This document shows, piece after piece, positions 1 through 6,366 of a stretch of DNA of 7,257 nucleotides. This stretch comes from Candidatus Saccharimonadota bacterium (lineage in GTDB: Bacteria; Patescibacteriota; Saccharimonadia; Saccharimonadales; SZUA-47). Position numbers and translations under genes: made by a program. The stretch lies in NCBI GenBank assembly GCA_003231925.1, contig QIKK01000010.1, forward strand, positions 1 through 7,257, given 5' to 3'. The notes beneath the pieces are model-generated. The model was not told the origin of the DNA. It worked only from the letters and a program-made list of their open reading frames with translations, and searched no databases. Each line of letters begins with the position of its first letter. The stretch's first letter is position 1.

Positions 1-90
1 GAACTATACCTAAACAATAATACTCAACTACCCTCTACCACTACAGGCATAGAAATAGACTCTATGATATCTAGACCTCCAGTGTTTTAG
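1..90 (+). CDS. 3' end of an unidentified protein gene (partial)
   Basis: Frame 1 is open from the first base to a TAG at 88-90, giving 29 C-terminal residues that end in ISRPPVF. The other two + frames meet stops within the first 20 bases. The segment is rich in Asn, Thr and Ser and shows no motif I recognise. It lies about 80 bases upstream of leuS on the same strand. It could be the tail of an upstream gene or a chance open frame, because 29 codons is too short to judge by itself. The protein family cannot be named from this fragment. Confidence 0.4.
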   Translation, partial: ELYLNNNTQLPSTTTGIEIDSMISRPPVF

Positions 91-133
91 GAAGGCAAGA
101 TGCTAATTAACCAGAGGATTTCTGCTTTTCTTC

Positions 134-162
134 TTTAATGGATTTCCAATATAACCTATAAT
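134..162 (+). promoter_or_regulatory. Candidate leuS promoter with perfect -10 box
   Basis: TATAAT lies at 157-162. The matching -35 position, 17 bases upstream, reads TTTAAT (134-139) and is a poor match. If the box is used, transcription would start near 169, a few bases before the ATG at 173, giving an almost leaderless leuS mRNA. The upstream ATG at 161 overlaps this -10 box. A second -10-like box, TATAAC at 150-155, is an alternative. Confidence 0.33.
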
Positions 163-172
163 GTATCTATAC

Positions 173-2638
173 ATGAAGAGATATAGTCCTAAAGACATTG
201 AAGCTAAATGGCAAAAAAAATGGCAAGCGTCCGGTATATATAAAGCCGTAGAAGACTCCAATAAGCCAAAACGATATGTATTAGAGTACTTCCCATACCC
301 CAGCGGGTCAGCTATGCATGTAGGGCATGTTAGGAATTATACAATTGGCGATGTGATAGCCAGATTTTATAGAATGCGTGGTTATAGTGTTCTACATCCG
401 ATGGGCTGGGATGCCTTTGGGTTACCAGCAGAGAATTATGCAATTAAAAATAATATTAGCCCTAAACAGGCCATTTTAGAGAACACCACTAAATTTAAAC
501 AGCAGTTAATTCAGATGGGCTTTAGTTATGATTGGGGCCGGGAGATTAATAGCTCCGACCCTAAATATTACAAGTGGACACAATGGTTTTTTAAACTTCT
601 TTTTGAAAGAGGTTTGGCTTATCAGAAAGAAAGTTTGCAATGGTGGTGTGATACCGACAAAACTGTACTAGCTAACGAACAAGTAGAAAACGGAAAATGC
701 TGGCGCTGTGGAAATGAAGTTACCAAAAAGGCCCTAAAACAGTGGTTTTTTAAGATTACTGATTATGCTGACAGGTTGGCAGAAGATTTGGATAAATTGG
801 ACTGGAGTGAAGGCATTAAGGCTATGCAACGGAACTGGATTGGTAAAAGTGTTGGTACAGAAGTGGACTTTACCGTGGAAGGATCTAAGAATAAAATTAC
901 TGTCTTTACTACGCGAGTCGACACTATATTTAGTGCTGCTTTTATGGTTCTAGCTCCAGAAAATCCTCTTGTCTCAGAATTAACTACACCTGATAACCAA
1001 AAAGCCGTTTTAAATTACATTAAAGAGTCTGAATCTAAAAGTGATATAGCCAGGATGGAAGAAGATAGAGAAAAAACGGGTGTATTTACTGGATCATACG
1101 CCATAAATCCCGCCAATGGCCAAAAAATTCCAGTTTGGATAGCAGATTTTGTTCTAGCTGGTTATGGTACTGGTGCAGTTTTTGGTGACATTCATGATGA
1201 GAGAGATTTTGAATTTGCCAAGAAATTTAATATACCTGTTAAACCCACAGTATTACCAGAGAACCCCCAAGAGTCAAAAAAAGTACAAGCTAAGGAATAT
1301 GCTTTTACCGGTGAGGGGATATTAGTAGATTCCGGTGAATTTACTGGTATGAGAAGTTCAGAAGCTAGAGAAAAAATTACTGTTTGGTTGGCAAATAAAG
1401 GTACTGGAAGAGAAAAGGTTAACTATAAAATTAGAGATTGGTTAATTAGTCGGCAGAGGTATTGGGGCGCACCGATACCAATAATTCATTGTTCAGAGCA
1501 TGGTGCTGTTGCTGTACCCGACGACCAACTGCCAGTAGAATTACCAGAGGTAGAAAGCTATCAGCCAACAGGAGAGGGAACTAGTGTCTTAGCAGGAGTC
1601 ACAGAATGGGTTAACACAAGATGCCCTACTTGTGGTAAACCAGCAAAACGAGAAACAGATACTATGGACGGTTTTGCCTGTTCTAGCTGGTATTTTTTGC
1701 GGTTTGCTGACCCTCATAACGACAAAGAGGCTTTTGATAAGGACAAAGTCAAATTCTGGCTACCTGTAGACGATTATATTGGTGGAGCAGAACACGCCGT
1801 CATGCATTTATTATATGCCAGAATGTGGACTATGGTGATGCATGATGCTGGGTTGTTGGACTTTGACGAGCCATTCAGCGCTTTACGTAATCAAGGCATG
1901 ATTTTAGCACCAGACGGGCGTAAAATGAGTAAAAGTTGGGATAATGTAATAGCGCCAGACGATATAATTTCTCAGGGGTACGGGGCCGACAGTGTACGGA
2001 TTATGGAGTTATTTATTGGTCCATGGAACCAATCCGCGGTTTGGAGTATAGAAGGCATGGGCGGTACTTTTAGATTTTTACAACGAGTCTGGACTTTATC
2101 GCAAGAATTTCTTGAAAATAATAAGGCTAAAGAATTAAATGATGCAGTTCAAGCCAAAGAATTATACACACTAATTCATAAGGCGATACACAAAGTGTCT
2201 AAGGATCTAAATAATCTCGGTTTTAATACGGCAATTGCCTATCTAATGGAAACAGTTAATGGGCTGTATAAATTAAAAATTGATGGTTTTAAAGACACTA
2301 AAGCCTGGAACTTTACCCTAAATAGACTATTGCAGATTATGGCACCTTTTGCTCCGCATATTACCGAGGAATTGTGGCTACAACTAGGGCACGAAGGTTC
2401 AATACATATTAGCAAATGGCCAGTGCATGACGAGAAATATCTAATTAACGATCAACTAACGTTAGCCGTGCAGGTTAACGGTAAAGTTAGGGCAGAAATT
2501 ACCGTTTCTAAAGATGGCTCTAAAGAAGATATACAAAAGTTAGCTCTTGCCCAAAAAAATGTCAAGAAATACCTAGTAAATAAAAAACCGACCAAAGTCA
2601 TTTATGTTCCTGGTCGGCTTATCAGTATTGTCGTCTAG
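173..2638 (+). CDS. leuS: Leucyl-tRNA synthetase
   Basis: Cytoplasmic class Ia aminoacyl-tRNA synthetase that charges tRNA-Leu with leucine using ATP. The 821-residue length is normal for a bacterial LeuS. Visible landmarks are the HIGH motif as HVGH (residues 49-52) in the PYPSGSAMHVGH context, a CWRCG zinc-type knuckle, the CP1 editing-domain threonine-rich motif TTRVDT (246-251), the editing aspartate in HDERD (341-345), a CPTCG knuckle followed by DTMDGFACSSWYFLRF, KMSKS (584-588), the anticodon-binding domain, and the C-terminal VQVNGKVRAEITV. The editing loop reads GTGAVFGDIHDERD, where the usual form is close to GTGAVMAVPAHDERD, so it is divergent and one residue shorter. I chose the ATG at 173 because the protein then starts MKRYSPKDIEAKWQ, as LeuS proteins typically do; an in-frame ATG at 161 would add four residues. 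No Shine-Dalgarno precedes either start. The end of the gene contains the terminator of the convergent LysM gene. Confidence 0.98.
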   Translation: MKRYSPKDIEAKWQKKWQASGIYKAVEDSNKPKRYVLEYFPYPSGSAMHVGHVRNYTIGDVIARFYRMRGYSVLHPMGWDAFGLPAENYAIKNNISPKQAILENTTKFKQQLIQMGFSYDWGREINSSDPKYYKWTQWFFKLLFERGLAYQKESLQWWCDTDKTVLANEQVENGKCWRCGNEVTKKALKQWFFKITDYADRLAEDLDKLDWSEGIKAMQRNWIGKSVGTEVDFTVEGSKNKITVFTTRVDTIFSAAFMVLAPENPLVSELTTPDNQKAVLNYIKESESKSDIARMEEDREKTGVFTGSYAINPANGQKIPVWIADFVLAGYGTGAVFGDIHDERDFEFAKKFNIPVKPTVLPENPQESKKVQAKEYAFTGEGILVDSGEFTGMRSSEAREKITVWLANKGTGREKVNYKIRDWLISRQRYWGAPIPIIHCSEHGAVAVPDDQLPVELPEVESYQPTGEGTSVLAGVTEWVNTRCPTCGKPAKRETDTMDGFACSSWYFLRFADPHNDKEAFDKDKVKFWLPVDDYIGGAEHAVMHLLYARMWTMVMHDAGLLDFDEPFSALRNQGMILAPDGRKMSKSWDNVIAPDDIISQGYGADSVRIMELFIGPWNQSAVWSIEGMGGTFRFLQRVWTLSQEFLENNKAKELNDAVQAKELYTLIHKAIHKVSKDLNNLGFNTAIAYLMETVNGLYKLKIDGFKDTKAWNFTLNRLLQIMAPFAPHITEELWLQLGHEGSIHISKWPVHDEKYLINDQLTLAVQVNGKVRAEITVSKDGSKEDIQKLALAQKNVKKYLVNKKPTKVIYVPGRLISIVV
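2582..2620 (-). terminator. Rho-independent terminator of the LysM gene, inside the leuS 3' end
   Basis: On the minus strand a perfect 7-bp GC-rich stem, CCGACCA/TGGTCGG (2617-2611 with 2594-2588), with a 16-base loop, is followed directly by TTTTTT (2587-2582). Weaker outer pairs with the U tract can lengthen the stem to about 10 bp. It begins about 34 bases past the LysM stop codon. On the + strand the same hairpin is not followed by a T run, so it should act only against minus-strand transcription. It lies entirely within leuS codons. Confidence 0.75.
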
Positions 2639-2651
2639 CTGTAAATATTAA

Positions 2652-3038
2652 TTAACCGCAATTTTCTGGTATCTGAAGGGTCTCACCTGGATGAAGTGCT
2701 CCAGAGATACCATTCGATTTTATGATTCTATCTACTACTGGTCGTTTATCTACGTTGTATATCCCCTCAACAGAACCAGCTATATCCCATACAGTTTCAC
2801 CGGGTTGTACTAGGTGGGCTTCAGACCCGCTACACACTGGTGTTGCACTGGAGTCTATTCGCTCTGCTATATTAGTACCGGCTATCCCTCCTGCTGTTAA
2901 TAGTGCTAGTCCCGCTACTGCTGCCCCCACTCTTCTGCGGGTATAGTTACCTGGAGGTTGTTTTCTATACCACTCCACTTTGTCTTGGGGGTTTAGTGAT
3001 GGGATAGGGTGTACGGTGATAGAATTATTTCTTTTCAT
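2652..3038 (-). CDS. Membrane-anchored LysM-domain protein
   Basis: 128-residue protein predicted to bind peptidoglycan or another N-acetylglucosamine-containing glycan at the cell surface. The N-terminal 36 residues are polar and end in a basic RRR cluster. They are followed by a hydrophobic Ala/Gly/Leu-rich segment (about 37-58) that fits a single N-in membrane anchor. A LysM domain follows at about 75-124, starting HLVQPGETVWDIA and ending HPGETLQIP. Cysteines at 69 and 127 flank the domain and could form a disulfide outside the cell. I chose the ATG at 3038, starting MKRNNSITV. An in-frame ATG exists upstream at 3131, but the extra 31 residues would be read through the promoter and look non-coding. 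No Shine-Dalgarno is present; the -10 box lies just 6 bases before the ATG, which suggests a leaderless mRNA. The gene is convergent with leuS and divergent from rpmF. The exact role (adhesin, wall anchoring or division accessory) cannot be told. Confidence 0.85.
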   Translation of the reverse strand: MKRNNSITVHPIPSLNPQDKVEWYRKQPPGNYTRRRVGAAVAGLALLTAGGIAGTNIAERIDSSATPVCSGSEAHLVQPGETVWDIAGSVEGIYNVDKRPVVDRIIKSNGISGALHPGETLQIPENCG

Positions 3039-3044
3039 GCCGAT

Positions 3045-3074
3045 ATTATAGCATAAACATAATTGTAATGTCAA
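3045..3074 (-). promoter_or_regulatory. Consensus sigma70-type promoter of the LysM gene
   Basis: On the minus strand a perfect TTGACA (3074-3069), an 18-base spacer ending in TGC, and a perfect TATAAT (3050-3045) are followed by ATCGGC and then the ATG at 3038. The TGC before the -10 box also fits an extended -10. The normal start distance places +1 on the A of the ATG. Confidence 0.85.
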
Positions 3075-3084
3075 ATATTTCTGT

Positions 3085-3113
3085 TTGTTATGTTTATAAT
3101 AACAGGTTATAAT
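3085..3113 (+). promoter_or_regulatory. Promoter of the rpmF-nusB-Nudix-rnc operon
   Basis: TTGTTA (3085-3090), a 17-base spacer and a perfect TATAAT (3108-3113). The predicted start is near 3120, giving a leader of about 38 bases that carries a purine-rich ribosome binding site before rpmF. Its -35 box is only 10 bases from the -35 box of the divergent LysM promoter. Confidence 0.7.
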
Positions 3114-3134
3114 GATTACTATATTTTGCATAAA

Positions 3135-3146
3135 AGAGGAAGGGAG
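3135..3146 (+). promoter_or_regulatory. Ribosome binding site for rpmF
   Basis: The purine-rich stretch AGAGGAAGGGAG ends 11 bases before the GTG at 3158. It supports GTG as the start codon, since no ATG is available in this frame near the conserved N-terminus. Confidence 0.6.
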
Positions 3147-3157
3147 CGGTTCTTACT

Positions 3158-3310
3158 GTGGGACAACCCAAAAAACGAACAAGTGCCAGAAAAACAGGGC
3201 TACGACGTAGCCATATTGTTTTGGATTTAGCAAAAAAAGTTAACGCAAGGTCTGCTGTTAAGGTACGTACTACAGCCAAGCAATCTGGTAAAAAACTAGC
3301 TAAAAAATAG
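3158..3310 (+). CDS. rpmF: Large-subunit ribosomal protein bL32
   Basis: A 50-residue, strongly basic protein of the large ribosomal subunit, read from a GTG start. Its N-terminus GQPKKRTSARK aligns with the usual bL32 start (AVPKKRTSKSR), and LRRSHIVLDLAKK matches the following RRxH region. The rest, NARSAVKVRTTAKQSGKKLA, is a basic tail. It has no cysteines, so it is a form without the zinc ribbon found in many bL32 proteins, and it is a little shorter than the usual 56-60 residues. It is the first gene after the promoter at 3085-3113 and lies 51 bases before nusB on the same strand, so the two are probably co-transcribed. A longer open frame covers it on the opposite strand, but that frame has no plausible product. 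Confidence 0.85.
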   Translation: MGQPKKRTSARKTGLRRSHIVLDLAKKVNARSAVKVRTTAKQSGKKLAKK

Positions 3311-3361
3311 CAGAAGAATACATTAAAAAACAACCATAAACTAACCCAAAAGAGGGGAATA

Positions 3362-3838
3362 ATGGCTTCGAATCGTCACTTAGGAAGAATAGTTGCTCTA
3401 CAAACCTTGTACGAGCTTGATTTTCGCGTGGAGGTTATGGAGAAAAATCTAGATAAAAAGGCGGTATTAAAGCGTAATGTCGACAGATACAGCGAGATAG
3501 TAGACGACAAGGATTTTATTACGACGATTGTTGAAGGGGTTGATAAATACCAAGAAGAGTTAGATGGTATTATCCAGCCTGTTGCTCCAGATTGGCCATT
3601 AGATCAAATTGCTAGAGTTGACAGAATAATCTTACGGATTGCAGTTTATGAACTTAAACGCGGGCAAGATGTTCCAGTTAAGGTGGTAATAAACGAAGCC
3701 GTAGAACTTGCAAAGGCTTTTGGAGCTGAGAAATCAAGTAAATTTGTTAATGGGGTACTGGGTACCATAGCTAAGGGGGGTAAGAAAAAGTCAGCGAAAA
3801 AAACCCTAAAAAAAGTCCCAAAGAAAGACAATAAATGA
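3362..3838 (+). CDS. nusB: Transcription antitermination factor NusB
   Basis: A 158-residue RNA-binding protein that, with NusE (S10), binds boxA in rRNA leaders and supports rRNA antitermination. The family shows in the N-terminal HLGRIVALQTLYELDF (about 6-21), DFITTIVEGV (51-60), the DQIARVDRIILRIAVYEL helix (81-98), and the strongly conserved VINEAVELAKAFG followed by SSKFVNGVLGTIAK (109-138). After residue 138 comes a lysine-rich tail of about 20 residues, beginning GGKKKSAKKTLKK, that is not part of the fold. A strong Shine-Dalgarno, AGAGGGG at 3351-3357, sits just ahead of the ATG. The stop codon overlaps the start of the Nudix gene in an ATGA, indicating translational coupling. No promoter is seen between rpmF and nusB. 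Confidence 0.97.
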   Translation: MASNRHLGRIVALQTLYELDFRVEVMEKNLDKKAVLKRNVDRYSEIVDDKDFITTIVEGVDKYQEELDGIIQPVAPDWPLDQIARVDRIILRIAVYELKRGQDVPVKVVINEAVELAKAFGAEKSSKFVNGVLGTIAKGGKKKSAKKTLKKVPKKDNK

Positions 3839-4332
3839 AGAGACCAAAACCCTTTAAAGCATTTAGAAAAATAGTAAGGAATCGACGTCCTTCTATCCGG
3901 GAAATAGTACGAGAGCCAACGGCAGGTGGTGTTATATGGCGTCGTAACGACCATAATAAAATCGAGATTTTGCTGATACAGGATGTAAAGGAGCGTTGGA
4001 CTATACCAAAAGGTCATATTGAAGAAGGAGAAACTCCAAAGCATACTGCCGAGCGTGAGATTAATGAAGAAACTGGTCTTAAAGAGATGGAAACGCAGAA
4101 TTGGTTAGGTAAAATTCACTTTAAGTATCGTCGTAAGCAAAGCTTAGTGTTAATGACGACAGATATTTTTTTAGTTGCAGCAAAAGGTGATACAGATGAT
4201 TTATCTCCAGAGTCGTGGATATCAGATATAAAATGGCTTTCTACAGCCGAGGCCTTAGAAAAAATCCAGTATGATGATATAGGTAAGATTATTCTATTGG
4301 GGCTGAAGAAGATACGGCAGAATAAACTTTAA
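3835..4332 (+). CDS. Nudix hydrolase
   Basis: A 165-residue hydrolase expected to cleave a nucleoside diphosphate linked to another group, with Mg2+ or Mn2+. The Nudix box is complete at 60-82 and fits GX5EX7REUXEEXGU: G60, E66, then REINEETGL (74-82), with the metal-binding glutamates E78 and E79. The context WTIPKGHIEEGE is common in MutT-like, dinucleoside-polyphosphate and RppH-like enzymes, but I cannot assign a substrate. The core begins around TAGGVIW (29-35), preceded by a basic N-terminal segment of about 28 residues. The start is set by the ATGA overlap with nusB. Its position between nusB and rnc suggests, but does not prove, a link to RNA metabolism such as removal of 5' phosphates or of dinucleotide caps. 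Confidence 0.93.
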   Translation: MKRPKPFKAFRKIVRNRRPSIREIVREPTAGGVIWRRNDHNKIEILLIQDVKERWTIPKGHIEEGETPKHTAEREINEETGLKEMETQNWLGKIHFKYRRKQSLVLMTTDIFLVAAKGDTDDLSPESWISDIKWLSTAEALEKIQYDDIGKIILLGLKKIRQNKL

Positions 4333-4363
4333 AAAAGCAAGAAAGATAGAATATAGACAACAA

Positions 4364-5074
4364 ATGAAGCAACAGATAATAAAATATACAGAATTTGCAG
4401 AAGAAACATTAAAAGTTAAATTTAATAACATAGAGCTCCTAATGACTGCGTTTACTCACAGGTCATACGTCAATGAGCATAAAAAATCGGTTAGTGTGCA
4501 TAATGAGCGCCTTGAGTTTCTAGGTGACGCGGTACTAGAGCTTATTACGACCGACTTTTTGTATAGAAAATACAATGAGCCGGAGGGAATACTTACTAAT
4601 TGGCGCAGTGCGTTGGTAAGAACGGAGAGTATTGGGGCGGCAGCACAATCTCTGGGGTATGAACCAATGCTGAGATTATCTAGGGGTGAGAAAAGAGGAT
4701 CGGATAGAGCCAGGCTTCAAATCCTTGCTAACGCCTACGAGGCAGTCGTAGGAGCAATATATATCGACCTCGGCTATTCTGTAACAGAAGAGTTTATCAC
4801 ACGGACACTATTAGTAACATTTGATGACATTTTGAAGTCCGGTTCGTGGCTTGACCCTAAGTCTAAATATCAGGAAGTGGTACAGAGTGATGAGGGTTTT
4901 ACTCCTCAGTATAGGGTTTTATCCGAGGAAGGTCCGGATCATGACAAGATATTCACAATTGGTGTGTATGTGGACAACGAACTTCGTGCTGAGGGTACTG
5001 GTCCAAGTAAACAAGTAGCTCAAGTTTCTGCGGCTAGTACTGCTCTAAAGAATCATCAGAAATCTTCTCCGTAG
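4364..5074 (+). CDS. rnc: Ribonuclease III
   Basis: A 236-residue double-stranded-RNA endonuclease that processes rRNA precursors and other structured RNA. The nuclease domain (about 1-155) carries the signature NERLEFLGDAVLE with metal-site residues E48, E51 and D55. The second acidic motif reads LANAYEAVVGAIYID. E126 matches the catalytic glutamate (E117 in E. coli), but the aspartate usually three residues before it (D114 in E. coli) is asparagine here (N123). The double-stranded-RNA-binding domain spans about 165-232, with SKYQEVVQ and GTGPSKQVAQVSAAS. Length is typical of the family. It lies 31 bases after the Nudix gene, and with nusB forms an rRNA-maturation grouping. No clear Shine-Dalgarno is seen; a weak -10-like TATAGA sits 6 bases before the ATG. 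The C-terminus ends QKSSP at a TAG stop. Confidence 0.97.
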   Translation: MKQQIIKYTEFAEETLKVKFNNIELLMTAFTHRSYVNEHKKSVSVHNERLEFLGDAVLELITTDFLYRKYNEPEGILTNWRSALVRTESIGAAAQSLGYEPMLRLSRGEKRGSDRARLQILANAYEAVVGAIYIDLGYSVTEEFITRTLLVTFDDILKSGSWLDPKSKYQEVVQSDEGFTPQYRVLSEEGPDHDKIFTIGVYVDNELRAEGTGPSKQVAQVSAASTALKNHQKSSP

Positions 5075-5093
5075 ACCTAACTCGTAGTGTTTG

Positions 5094-5122
5094 TTGCGTT
5101 ACTGGTTTGATGGGGTTATCAT
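5094..5122 (+). promoter_or_regulatory. Weak candidate promoter for the frame-broken gene
   Basis: TATCAT (5117-5122, one mismatch to the -10 consensus) lies 17 bases after TTGCGT (5094-5099, a poor -35). The predicted start, near 5129, is two bases before the ATG at 5131, so this would again be a leaderless arrangement. The -35 match is weak, and the gene could instead be transcribed from the rnc operon. Confidence 0.25.
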
Positions 5123-5130
5123 GCGTGTAG

Positions 5131-5747
5131 ATGTGTACAGAACAATTGCCAATTATTCACATTAATTACAACGGTGTGTTAGCGAACCTACCCGAACGAC
5201 GAGGTTTTAGGAATTATCTGGGCATTCCAAAAAAATAAACAAAGATTTAATAGATTTTTTGGTTGGTGTTTATACTCAAGACGTAGAGCCTGGTAAGGTT
5301 TTGAGGGAAGACTCTGGTTCTTATGTCAAAAGAGAAGTTACGGAGTTAGTCATGGGTAGATCGGGAATAACGGAACACCTAGACCCTAATCCGATTTTGT
5401 TTTTGCAGGATGAAGACAGTAAGGTTGATTTCCTCATAGCTGAAGCACAAAGGCGACCAGTCGCAGTATTGGGCGAGGAACAAGATCAGCTGGCACCAAC
5501 ACTTATCAAGTACGCTCTAGATAATAGACATAGCATCTGTCCTATGTACCCTATTGTAGTTGGTGCTGTCCCAGAACCTGCTACTCTTAACGGAAGGAAC
5601 TGGTTTGAAGGACCAGTTGTACGGCGCAATGGTGGAATGCTCGTAACTATAGGCGACATTGGGTTGGTCGGAATGTTGGATGTGCCGGAGCTGACTTACG
5701 AAGAAGGAGTAAGGTTCGGCAAAGGTATACAAAACGTCCGTACCTAG
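5131..5747 (+). CDS. Unrecognised protein, reading frame broken at an A7 run
   Basis: Two open segments read as one protein if the frame moves back one base at 5229-5235. Segment one starts at the ATG at 5131 and gives 35 residues (MCTEQLPIIHINYNG to YLGIPKK) before a TAA at 5236. Segment two, in the -1 frame, continues INKDLIDFLVGVYTQDVEPG to a TAG at 5745-5747. It has no ATG near its beginning, only a TTG at 5259 without a ribosome binding site. Joined, they make 205 residues without internal stops. Both halves look like ordinary soluble protein, with no signal peptide, membrane segment or cysteine motif. The C-terminal half includes NWFEGPVVRRNGG and TIGDIGLVGMLDV. I recognise no family. 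It lies between rnc and the rpsP promoter. The break may be a programmed -1 slip, polymerase slippage, a one-A contraction that inactivates the gene, or a sequencing error. If segment two is translated alone, the CDS would be 5259-5747. Confidence 0.6.
5229..5235 (+). other. A AAA AAA slippery heptamer directly before a stop codon
   Basis: Seven A's sit in the phase that suits -1 slippage (codons AAA AAA preceded by A), followed immediately by the zero-frame TAA at 5236-5238. I see no strong downstream hairpin or well-spaced upstream Shine-Dalgarno to stimulate slippage; the nearest purine block is AGGA at 5209-5212. An A8 run would restore one continuous frame without slippage. Confidence 0.5.
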
Positions 5748-5766
5748 CATTATTAATTTACTAGCA

Positions 5767-5795
5767 TTGACTTTTATTGTCTCTGTTAGTACAAT
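5767..5795 (+). promoter_or_regulatory. Promoter of rpsP-khpA
   Basis: TTGACT (5767-5772), a 17-base spacer and TACAAT (5790-5795), each one mismatch from consensus. The predicted start is near 5802. The roughly 40-base leader contains the purine-rich AAGAGAGAAAG (5821-5831), about 11 bases before the rpsP ATG. Confidence 0.75.
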
Positions 5796-5842
5796 AGCTT
5801 TTAGTAAAACATTAATTAATAAGAGAGAAAGTTTAAAAATAC

Positions 5843-6331
5843 ATGCTAACAATCCGTATGCAACGTACCGGTCGTAAGGGCTATGCTACGTTTAGAGTTG
5901 TTGTTCAGGATTCCAGATTTTCCCCGAACAGTGGTAGAGCAGTGGCACGAATAGGTCATTATAATCCACACACAAAAGAAACAGTAATCGATAAAGAACA
6001 AGTTAGTAATTTTTTAAAAAAAGGTGCACAGCCTTCTCCTAGAGTTGTTCGACTGTTAATGGCACAAAAAATTACTCTACCGAGTTGGGTACAGAAACCC
6101 AGCCTAGACAATAAACGTAGTATTAAAAATCCTAAAAAACTAAGAAAGAATCGCCCTAAGGAGAACGTTATCTCAGAAACGGTACCAACAGAAGTATCGG
6201 AAGACTCTAAAGCTAAAACATCTCAAGACAAGGAGCCAAAAGAAGAGTCTAAAGAAGAAGTTTTAGAGGAAGAGAAGCAACAAAAAGAAGAAAATCCAAA
6301 ATCCAAAGAAGAGTCTAAAAATAAAGAGTAG
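5843..6331 (+). CDS. rpsP: Small-subunit ribosomal protein bS16 with long charged tail
   Basis: Ribosomal protein of the 30S subunit that helps 16S rRNA fold. The bS16 core fills about the first 85 residues: MLTIRMQRTGRKGYATFRVV, then QDSRFSPNSGRAVARIGHYNP, and KKGAQPSPRVVRLLM. The family is usually 80-90 residues, but this protein has 162. The extra 75 or so residues are a Lys/Glu-rich tail that becomes strongly acidic and repetitive, with phrases such as KEESKEEVLEEEKQQ and KSKEESKNKE. It is probably disordered. The tail is in frame with a normal stop and is not an obvious fusion to a known domain. It has its own strong promoter and is followed by khpA 60 bases downstream. Confidence 0.96.
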   Translation: MLTIRMQRTGRKGYATFRVVVQDSRFSPNSGRAVARIGHYNPHTKETVIDKEQVSNFLKKGAQPSPRVVRLLMAQKITLPSWVQKPSLDNKRSIKNPKKLRKNRPKENVISETVPTEVSEDSKAKTSQDKEPKEESKEEVLEEEKQQKEENPKSKEESKNKE

Positions 6332-6366
6332 TATGTATAGTGTAAATAATAATAAAGTGTAGCTAC

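Noticed and set aside
112..135. Terminator for the gene ending at 90
   Set aside because: CAGA/TCTG before a pyrimidine-rich stretch gives only a 4-bp stem and an interrupted T run, too weak to call.
161..2638. UGA recoded as glycine, as in Gracilibacteria and Absconditabacteria
   Set aside because: No in-frame TGA interrupts any conserved gene, and nusB ends at a TGA right where the family ends.
3646..4044. Long minus-strand frame opposite nusB and the Nudix gene
   Set aside because: Both + strand genes are clear family members with complete motifs. The opposite frame has no recognisable domain or ribosome binding site and is a shadow.
5121..5165. ATG at 5121 with GGGG six bases upstream as the start of the frame-broken gene
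   Set aside because: It gives only 14 residues before a TAA and would need a further frame change to join the longer segments. The ATG at 5131 reads directly into the protein-like frame up to the A7 run.
5259..5747. Stand-alone 162-residue gene from a TTG start
   Set aside because: There is no ribosome binding site before the TTG, the frame is protein-like upstream of it, and the preceding frame joins smoothly at the A7 run. I kept it only as an alternative start.
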